Source: an uncultured Anaerotruncus sp.
Lineage (GTDB): Bacteria > Bacillota > Clostridia > Oscillospirales > Ruminococcaceae
DNA: 15,781 bases
Direction of reading: 5' to 3'
Assembly: GCA_910586875.1 (NCBI GenBank)
Contig: CAJUJI010000059.1
Coordinates: forward strand, 1-15,781
A program made the translations under genes and the position numbers. Positions 1-5,507 of this stretch are shown piece after piece (positions within the stretch are counted from its first letter, which is position 1; each line of letters opens with the position of its first letter). The notes beneath the pieces were generated by a model that was not told the DNA's origin, did no database searches, and was given only the letters and a program-made list of their open reading frames with translations.

Positions 1-14
1 ATCATTGAAAAGGG

Positions 15-22
15 AAGGAGGG
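15..22 (+). promoter_or_regulatory. Shine-Dalgarno deciding the TTG start of the XRE gene
   Basis: AAGGAGGG lies 7 nt before the TTG at 29-31. The alternative TTG at 5 has no room for a site inside the window. This makes TTG 29 the likely initiation codon. Confidence 0.75.
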
Positions 23-28
23 ATACAT

Positions 29-379
29 TTGCAGGTTGACTATCTATTGCTGGGCAAACGTTTGGCAGAACTGCGCAAAAAACGGGGGCTAACCCAGGAA
101 CGTCTGGCGCAATCCATAGATGTGACCAGCATTTATATTTCGCACATTGAGACCTGCCGTTCCATTCCCAGCCTGGAGACGGTGGTAAAGCTTTGCGACG
201 CGCTAGAGGTGACGCCCAACGAGCTGTTGTTGGGAATTGGGGTTTGTAGCAGCAACTATCTTTCTGACGATATTTTACAAAAATTGGAACAATGTACACC
301 AGCCGAACGACGTTTGATCAGCGGCTTTTTGGACTTGTTGCAGGCCGAGCGGGAAAACGCATCCAAAAAACGTGGCTGA
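29..379 (+). CDS. XRE/Cro-C1 family helix-turn-helix transcriptional regulator
   Basis: A small DNA-binding protein of 116 residues. Residues about 8-64 form a typical HTH_3 domain: LGKRLAELRKKRGLTQ, then the recognition region VTSIYISHIE, then the family hallmark PSLETVVKLCDALEV(T)P. The C-terminal 45 residues are probably helical (SDDILQKLEQCTPAERRLISGFLDLL) and resemble the dimerising tails of short XRE regulators. The frame is open to position 5, but the TTG at 29 is preceded by AAGGAGGG at 15-22 with a 7-nt gap, so TTG 29 is preferred. The target is unknown. The promoter lies outside the window. The gene stands alone and ends in a strong terminator at 529-568. The class is certain; the role cannot be told from the sequence. 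Confidence 0.9.
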   Translation: MQVDYLLLGKRLAELRKKRGLTQERLAQSIDVTSIYISHIETCRSIPSLETVVKLCDALEVTPNELLLGIGVCSSNYLSDDILQKLEQCTPAERRLISGFLDLLQAERENASKKRG

Positions 380-387
380 CGGCCGCG

Positions 388-512
388 CACCAGCGCTTGC
401 CGCGAAAGCCCAGACAGAGAATGCCACCAGCGCTTGCCGCGAAAGCCCAGACAGAGAATGCCACCAGCGCTTGCCGCGGATCCCCAGATAAAGAATCCCG
501 CCAGCGTCAGCC
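388..512. repeat. 37-bp tandem repeat, two identical copies, one diverged copy and a partial fourth
   Basis: Copies at 388-424 and 425-461 are identical over 37 bp. The copy at 462-498 matches at 31 of 37 positions, and 499-512 repeats only the start of the unit. Each unit begins CACCAGCGCTTGCCGCG. The copies abut directly with no spacer. The array starts 8 bp after the XRE stop codon and ends just before the terminator, so it would be transcribed as 3' untranslated RNA. The unit length is not a multiple of three and no ribosome binding site drives a frame through it. Confidence 0.85.
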
Positions 513-528
513 ACACACTGGCGCCCAA

Positions 529-568
529 ACAAAAACAGAAAGCCTCCTGGGAGGCTTTCTGTTTTTGT
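529..568 (+). terminator. Rho-independent terminator after the XRE regulator
   Basis: A perfect 19-bp inverted repeat (529-547 and 550-568) with a GC-rich centre (GCCTCC/GGAGGC). The right arm ends in TTTTTGT and the left arm begins with an A-rich run, so it could act in both directions. It isolates the XRE gene from the MarR gene downstream. Confidence 0.9.
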
Positions 569-679
569 GATCAACCAGCACCCCCGGCTTGCACAAAACC
601 CACCATTATCCAGCGGCCCGCAGCCATTGAAAAGGCTCACAGGATGTCAAAAAGTTCATAGATTATCCTTATTTTGTTC

Positions 680-709
680 TTGATTTTGCGCCGCGCACTT
701 TGCTATAAT
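680..709 (+). promoter_or_regulatory. Sigma-A type promoter of the marR-family gene
   Basis: TTGATT (680-685), an 18-bp spacer and a perfect TATAAT (704-709) with the extended -10 TGC at 701-703. The predicted transcript start, near 716, falls inside the palindrome at 710-723. The coding start at 745 is about 30 nt downstream. Confidence 0.8.
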
Positions 710-723
710 GTTCGTATCCGAAC
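710..723. promoter_or_regulatory. Palindromic operator-like site over the marR transcript start
   Basis: GTTCG-TATC-CGAAC, a perfect 5-bp inverted repeat around a 4-bp centre, directly after the -10 element. MarR proteins bind short palindromes at such positions and usually repress their own gene, so autoregulation is a reasonable inference. A near copy lies at 1214-1227 before the exporter genes. Confidence 0.55.
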
Positions 724-744
724 AATAGAAGGAGCGATTATGCG

Positions 745-1185
745 ATGCAAGAGCCCGATTGGATTGGTAGAAAGATTAAGAGTTGCTGCAATCTCATCGA
801 CAGGGAGTTCAATGCAAGTATTCGCAAGGTGGAGGCGGCAAGCGGCATTACCGGAATGCAAGGAATGGTCATCGGCTACCTCTCACGCCAGGGGGAGAGC
901 TGTGAAGTATTCCAGCGGGACCTTGAGCGGGAGTTTCATATCACACGCTCCTCTGCGACCGGATTGCTCAAGCTGATGGAGAATAATGGTCTGATCACCC
1001 GTACGCCGGTGGACTATGACGCGCGTTTAAAGCGGCTGCAATTGACGCCGAAGGCAACCACCATCCTTGAGGAGGTCAACCACTGCATCAAAGCATTTGA
1101 GCAGCAGCTGCGCCAATGCTTGACCGAGGAGCAGGTTGCTGCATTGTTTCATGCGTTGGACCTGCTGGAGGAGCGCCTTTCCTAA
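745..1185 (+). CDS. MarR-family transcriptional regulator
   Basis: A 146-residue winged-helix regulator that probably controls the adjoining ABC exporter. A helical N-terminal dimerisation region precedes the winged helix at about residues 33-103. The recognition helix region is ITRSSATGLLKLMENNGLITR, and the wing (about 90-101, DYDARLKRLQLT) carries the family's conserved Asp and Arg. The C-terminal helices (about 104-146) complete the dimer interface. ATG 745 follows AGAAGGAG (727-734) by 10 nt. ATG 740 is closer to the site, but its frame gives no MarR homology. Next to drug or peptide exporters, MarR proteins usually act as ligand-released repressors. The ligand is unknown. Cys14, Cys15 and Cys53 are present, but redox sensing cannot be claimed. 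Confidence 0.93.
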   Translation: MQEPDWIGRKIKSCCNLIDREFNASIRKVEAASGITGMQGMVIGYLSRQGESCEVFQRDLEREFHITRSSATGLLKLMENNGLITRTPVDYDARLKRLQLTPKATTILEEVNHCIKAFEQQLRQCLTEEQVAALFHALDLLEERLS

Positions 1186-1213
1186 GCGCCCATCGCAATT
1201 TCATTCCCAGATA

Positions 1214-1230
1214 GTTCGGTATCGTACAAT
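1214..1230. promoter_or_regulatory. Second, imperfect operator-like palindrome and possible -10 before the exporter genes
   Basis: GTTCG-GTAT-CGTAC followed by AAT closely resembles the site at 710-723, which is also followed by AAT, with one mismatch in the palindrome. It overlaps TACAAT (1225-1230), a possible -10 element, but no good -35 is visible at the right distance. It may let the MarR protein repress the exporter separately from its own gene. Confidence 0.4.
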
Positions 1231-1330
1231 TTAGAAGCAATAGGAGGATGTGTGCAAGCCAAGGAGCAAAGTATCACAAAGGCCGCAAAGGACGGCCCTG
1301 TATCGATTAGATCACGAATGGAGGGCGATT

Positions 1331-3082
1331 ATGCTCAAAAAATTGTCCGCCTGTATTGGCGAATATAAACTTGTATCAATAATAACGCCCGTCTTTATGA
1401 TTTTAGAGGTCATCATGGAAATGATCATTCCGCGGATGATGGCCTCGATTATTGACAACGGCGTAAATGTTGGCAATCTCAACCATGTGTGGAGGATTGG
1501 CAGCTTGATGGTTGCAGCAACGCTGCTCAGCCTGTGTTTTGGTCTGGCGGGCGCGCGTTCGGCTGCGAAGGCCAGCACCGGCTTTGCACGCAATCTGCGG
1601 CGGTCGATGTATGAAAGGATCCAAACCTTTGGTTTTTCCAATATTGACAAATTTTCGACTGCGGGCTTGGTCACCCGCCTGACGACCGATGTGACCAACC
1701 TGCAAAACGCTTACCAGATGATTTTGCGCATGTGCTTTCGCGCACCGGTCAGCCTGATCTGCGCATTGGTGATGGCCTTCTCGATCAGCGCGCGGCTGAG
1801 CAGTGTTTTTGTGGTCGCACTCATTTTTCTGGGCGGCTGCTTAGGCATGATCATGACCCGCACCTTTCACCTGTTTGACAAGGTGTTTCGTCAGTATGAT
1901 GCGCTCAACGCGAGCGTACAGGAAAATGTCAGCGCCATTCGGGTGGTGAAGGCGTATGTTCGTGAGGCGCACGAAACGCAAAAATTTCAGCTGGAAAGCA
2001 GCAAGCTCTACGACCTGTTTGTGCGCGCAGAGCGCCGCATGGTGCTGGTGATGCCGCTGATGCAGTTCACCATCTTTGCCAGCCTGCTGACGCTCTCCTG
2101 GATGGGGGCGAAGCTGGTGGTTGCCGGCGGGCTGAGCACCGGCAATCTGATGAGCCTGTTTACCTACATCATGAATATTCTCATGAATTTGATGATGCTT
2201 TCGATGATCTTCGTGATGGTGGTCATGTCCCGCGCGAGCGCCGAGCGTATTGCGGAGGTGCTCGGCGAGGAGAGCAGCTTAAAAAATCCCGCCGAACCGC
2301 TGCAAACGGTGCCCAACGGGGAAATTGTATTCCGCCATGTCAACTTTTCCTATCAGGAGAACGGCAACCGTGTGCTCAAGGACATTGACTTTACCGTGCG
2401 TGCCGGAGAGACCCTCGGCATCCTCGGCGGCACAGGCAGCGCGAAATCCAGCCTGGTACAGCTGATTCCACGGCTGTACGACGTTACAGAGGGGCAGGTT
2501 TTGGTCGGTGGCCACGATGTGCGGGCGTACGATTTGGACACCCTGCGCAATGCGGTTGCGATGGTGCTGCAAAAGAATGTACTGTTCAGCGGCACCATCA
2601 AGGAGAATTTGCGCTGGGGCAACAAGCAGGCCACCGACGAGCAGCTGATTGAGGCGTGCGAGCTGGCCTGCGCGGACGAATTTATCCGCTCGTTTCCGGA
2701 TGGATATGACACCTACATCGAACAGGGCGGCTCCAACGTTTCCGGCGGGCAGAAGCAGCGGCTTTGCATCGCGCGTGCGCTGCTGAAAAAACCGCGCGTT
2801 CTGATTTTGGACGACAGCACCAGCGCGGTGGACACCGCGACCGACGCTCAAATTCGGGCGGCGTTTGCGCAGAAAATCCCAGGCACCACAAAAATTATCA
2901 TTGCGCAGCGCATCTCGAGCGTGCAGGACGCCGACCACATTCTGGTATTGGACGAAGGCGCGATCAATGGATTTGGCACCCATGAGCAGCTGTTGCAAAG
3001 CAACGCGATCTATCGGGAGGTCTACGATTCCCAGATGAAAGGAGGCGCGCAGCCATGCCAGGACCAGGACAAAACGGAATGA
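1331..3082 (+). CDS. ABC exporter half-transporter with degenerate ATP site (TM287/BmrC-like subunit)
   Basis: A 583-residue membrane protein with an exporter-type six-helix transmembrane domain (about 1-310) fused to a nucleotide-binding domain (about 340-565). It would pair with the next gene product to export drugs, lipids or peptides. Walker A is GGTGSAKSS (366-374), with Ala371 where Gly is usual. The signature is VSGGQ (470-474). Walker B ends in D494-D495, so Asp replaces the catalytic Glu. The switch histidine is Gln526 (IIIAQRISS). These changes mark the non-hydrolysing site of heterodimeric exporters such as TM287/288. The frame is open from GTG 1250, but ATG 1331 has GGAGGG at 1320-1325 (5-nt gap) and begins like family members (MLKKL). 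It overlaps the next gene by 28 nt. The substrate is unknown. Confidence 0.93.
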   Translation: MLKKLSACIGEYKLVSIITPVFMILEVIMEMIIPRMMASIIDNGVNVGNLNHVWRIGSLMVAATLLSLCFGLAGARSAAKASTGFARNLRRSMYERIQTFGFSNIDKFSTAGLVTRLTTDVTNLQNAYQMILRMCFRAPVSLICALVMAFSISARLSSVFVVALIFLGGCLGMIMTRTFHLFDKVFRQYDALNASVQENVSAIRVVKAYVREAHETQKFQLESSKLYDLFVRAERRMVLVMPLMQFTIFASLLTLSWMGAKLVVAGGLSTGNLMSLFTYIMNILMNLMMLSMIFVMVVMSRASAERIAEVLGEESSLKNPAEPLQTVPNGEIVFRHVNFSYQENGNRVLKDIDFTVRAGETLGILGGTGSAKSSLVQLIPRLYDVTEGQVLVGGHDVRAYDLDTLRNAVAMVLQKNVLFSGTIKENLRWGNKQATDEQLIEACELACADEFIRSFPDGYDTYIEQGGSNVSGGQKQRLCIARALLKKPRVLILDDSTSAVDTATDAQIRAAFAQKIPGTTKIIIAQRISSVQDADHILVLDEGAINGFGTHEQLLQSNAIYREVYDSQMKGGAQPCQDQDKTE

Positions 3083-4974
3083 ATCGCGTAGCGGCCGCCG
3101 CAGGCCGCAAGGCGGTGGACAATCCAGGCAAAACCTTTCGGCGGCTGTTGGGCATACTGCTGAAAAATTATGCCCCGCACTGCGTCCTTGTGCTGATCTG
3201 TATTGTCATCAGCTCGCTTGCCGTGGTGCAGGGCACCATGTTCATGCGCACGCTGATTGACGACTATATTCTGCCGCTGATCGGCCACCAGAACCCCGAC
3301 TTTTCAGCGTTGGCGGCGGCGATTGGACGGGTTGCGCTGTTTTACCTTGTGGGGATTCTCGCCACCTTCACCTACAATCGGATTATGGTCAACATCAGCC
3401 AGGGCACCCTAAAACGCATTCGGGATGACCTGTTCACCCATATGCAAAGCCTGCCCATCCGCTATTTTGATACCCATGCGCACGGTGATATTATGTCCAT
3501 CTACACCAACGATGCAGACACCCTGCGCCAGATGATCAGCCAGAGCATCCCGCAGCTGTCCGCCAGCGCGATCACCATTCTCAGTGTGCTCATCAGTATG
3601 CTGATCCTCAACATTCCCCTGACCCTGCTGACCCTGTTGATGGTGGGGCTGATGAGCTTCATCACCGGAAAGGTCGCCAGCCGTTCCGGAAAATTCTTTG
3701 CCGCACAGCAGAAGAATCTGGGCGCGGTGAACGGCTACATCGAGGAGATGATGGAGGGCCAGAAGGTGGTCAAGGTGTTCTGCCACGAGCAGGAGAGCCT
3801 CGAGCGGTTTAACCAGCTCAACGACGCGCTGCTGGAAAGCGCGGACCAGGCGAACGCCTACGCCAATATGCTCGGCCCGATCAACCTGAACCTGGGCAAT
3901 GTCGGTTATGTCGTCTGCGCGATGGCCGGCGCAGCGCTCGCGATCAATGGGTTTGGCGGCTTCACGCTGGGCGGGCTCGCCAGCTTTTTGAACCTCAACC
4001 GCAGCTTCAACCAGCCGGTCAGCCAGATCAGCCAGCAGCTGAACAGCATTGTGATGGCGCTGGCGGGCGCGAACCGCATCTTTGCGCTGATGGATGAGCA
4101 GCCCGAGCAGGATGAGGGCTATGTCGAGCTGGTGCGCGCCTGCCGCAAGGCGGACGGCGAGCTGGCAGAGACCACCGAACGCACCGGACTTTGGGCGTGG
4201 AAATGCCCTTATGGAAACGGCGAGGTGCTGTATGTGGAGGAGCGCGGCGACGTTGTATTCGACCATGTGGACTTCGGATACAGCGACGACAAAATTGTGC
4301 TGCATGACGTCAGCCTGTACGCACAGCCAGGCCAGAAGATCGCGTTTGTGGGCAGCACCGGCGCGGGCAAAACAACCATTACTAACCTGATCAACCGCTT
4401 TTACGACATCCAGCAGGGGGATATTCGTTACGACGGACTCAACCTGAAAAAGATCAAGAAAACGGCGCTGCGCCGCTCGCTGGGCATCGTACTACAGGAT
4501 ACCCATCTGTTCACCGGAACCGTCCGCGAGAACATCCGCTACGGCAAGCTGGACGCGACCGACGCCGAGGTGGAGGCGGCAGCGGTTTTGGCGAATGCAG
4601 ACGGCTTCATCCGGATGCTGCCGCAGGGCTATGACACGGTCCTCACCGGCGACGGCAACAACCTGAGCCAAGGACAGCGCCAGCTGCTGGCGATTGCGCG
4701 CGCGGCGGTCGCAGACCCGCCGGTACTGATTCTGGATGAGGCGACCAGCAGCATCGATACCCGCACCGAAAAAATCGTACAGGATGGGATGGATAAGCTG
4801 ATGTCCGGCCGCACGGTGTTTGTCATCGCCCACCGGCTGTCCACCGTCCGCAACAGCGATTGCATCATGGTGCTGGAGCAAGGGCACATCATCGAGCGCG
4901 GCACCCACGAAGAGCTGCTTGCACAGAAAGGAAAATACTACCAGCTTTATACCGGCGCATTCGAGCTGGAATAG
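3055..4974 (+). CDS. ABC exporter half-transporter, catalytic partner subunit (TM288-like)
   Basis: The 639-residue partner of the preceding half-transporter. A six-helix transmembrane domain (about 30-340) is followed by a roughly 55-residue linker (about 345-400, rich in acidic residues, with the segment ERTGLWAWK) that is usual in this Clostridia subgroup, then the nucleotide-binding domain. Its catalytic motifs are intact: Walker A GSTGAGKTT (433-441), Walker B ending D561-E562 and switch His593. Its signature is LSQGQ (537-541), which faces the partner's degenerate site in the known heterodimers. ATG 3055 follows AAAGGAGG (3038-3045) by 9 nt and overlaps the upstream gene. ATG 3079, overlapping the stop as ATGA, has a weaker site. 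The Gly/Pro-rich N-terminus (MPGPGQNG) is common in these subunits. The transcript ends at the hairpin at 4982-5011. Confidence 0.94.
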   Translation: MPGPGQNGMNRVAAAAGRKAVDNPGKTFRRLLGILLKNYAPHCVLVLICIVISSLAVVQGTMFMRTLIDDYILPLIGHQNPDFSALAAAIGRVALFYLVGILATFTYNRIMVNISQGTLKRIRDDLFTHMQSLPIRYFDTHAHGDIMSIYTNDADTLRQMISQSIPQLSASAITILSVLISMLILNIPLTLLTLLMVGLMSFITGKVASRSGKFFAAQQKNLGAVNGYIEEMMEGQKVVKVFCHEQESLERFNQLNDALLESADQANAYANMLGPINLNLGNVGYVVCAMAGAALAINGFGGFTLGGLASFLNLNRSFNQPVSQISQQLNSIVMALAGANRIFALMDEQPEQDEGYVELVRACRKADGELAETTERTGLWAWKCPYGNGEVLYVEERGDVVFDHVDFGYSDDKIVLHDVSLYAQPGQKIAFVGSTGAGKTTITNLINRFYDIQQGDIRYDGLNLKKIKKTALRRSLGIVLQDTHLFTGTVRENIRYGKLDATDAEVEAAAVLANADGFIRMLPQGYDTVLTGDGNNLSQGQRQLLAIARAAVADPPVLILDEATSSIDTRTEKIVQDGMDKLMSGRTVFVIAHRLSTVRNSDCIMVLEQGHIIERGTHEELLAQKGKYYQLYTGAFELE

Positions 4975-4981
4975 GCTGCAA

Positions 4982-5011
4982 AGAAAAAGCTCCCAAAAGG
5001 GAGCTTTTTCT
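4982..5011 (+). terminator. Rho-independent terminator after the exporter genes
   Basis: A perfect 13-bp stem (4982-4994 with 4999-5011), loop AAAA, core AGCTCCC/GGGAGCT, and a right arm ending in CTTTTTCT. It begins 8 bp after the exporter stop codon. The A-rich left arm also makes it usable on the other strand. Confidence 0.9.
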
Positions 5012-5069
5012 GTTGCGCGCATCACATACCCAGCGGCGCCAGCGCCAGAGCTGGAACAAAAACACCACC

Positions 5070-5315
5070 TGCACAAATCTTCTAAAAGGGCTGGTGCAAA
5101 AGGGGGATGTCCGACGGGATGAGCCCAATTTTGTTTGTGTGCCGTTGCTGACCATTGAGCAGATGCGCTGCGCAAAAAACCGCGGCCTCATTGACCGGCT
5201 GGTTTATGCGCTGTGGGGGTTGGTGCCGGAGGTGCTGTTTCCTCTTGGGCAGGGCAAGGAGCGCGATGAGCGCACAGACGTTTTGCGCAGAAACAGGGTT
5301 GTAAAAATTCATTTT
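5070..5315 (+). pseudogene. Possible gene remnant in the 5012-5507 interval (unidentified)
   Basis: The interval between the exporter terminator and the kinase has no intact gene. One forward frame from about 5070 to 5315 reads as protein-like: LLKGLVQKGDVRRDEPNF, then VCVPLLTIEQM, then LIDRLVYALWGLVPEVLF. Its codon choice resembles the neighbouring genes. It has no start codon with a ribosome binding site and trails into non-coding-looking sequence, where the kinase promoter begins at 5299. It may be the eroded end of a lost gene. The first part vaguely suggests the wing of a helix-turn-helix protein, which is only an impression. Chance openness in G+C-rich DNA is the alternative. Confidence 0.25.
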
Positions 5316-5327
5316 TGCTGCTATACT
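5299..5327 (+). promoter_or_regulatory. Distal promoter candidate for the hybrid kinase gene
   Basis: TTGTAA (5299-5304), a 17-bp spacer and TATACT (5322-5327) with extended -10 TGC (5319-5321). It would give a leader of roughly 170 nt, which contains a small hairpin (GCTGGT 5365-5370, ACCAGC 5375-5380). Confidence 0.5.
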
Positions 5328-5451
5328 AAGGGTAGATCGATTTTCTCACAGCACATCCGATCTTGCTGGTATCCACCAGCGCTGCCGGTCAAAATAAGGG
5401 GGCCTACATCGTGATAAAAAAATCTGTTTAGAAATTTCGGTCATAAAACTA

Positions 5452-5480
5452 ATGACAAATGGATTTTTTTGTGCTACACT
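5452..5480 (+). promoter_or_regulatory. Proximal promoter of the hybrid kinase gene
   Basis: ATGACA (5452-5457), a 17-bp spacer and TACACT (5475-5480) with extended -10 TGC (5472-5474). The predicted start near 5487 leaves a short leader carrying AAGGGG at 5494-5499, 8 nt before ATG 5508. This layout rules out the longer reading frame that begins at 5469 inside the promoter. Confidence 0.6.
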
Positions 5481-5507
5481 TGGTTTGCAAGGGAAGGGGC
5501 ATTGGTC

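Noticed and set aside
388..512. Possible CRISPR array
   Set aside because: The 37-bp units abut with no unique spacers between them and no cas genes are present; this is a plain tandem repeat.
1250..1330. GTG 1250 as the exporter start
   Set aside because: Only 2 nt separate it from AGGAGG, and the added 27 residues are basic and unlike family N-termini; ATG 1331 has a good site and a family-like beginning.
3409..4305. A 298-codon minus-strand frame opposite the second exporter gene, and a similar one at 2279-2998
   Set aside because: Both lie entirely within clear ABC exporter coding sequence and give His/Ala/Asp-rich, low-information products.
5012..5507. Riboswitch or known structured RNA in the kinase leader
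   Set aside because: Only a 6-bp hairpin is visible and no conserved riboswitch core is recognised.
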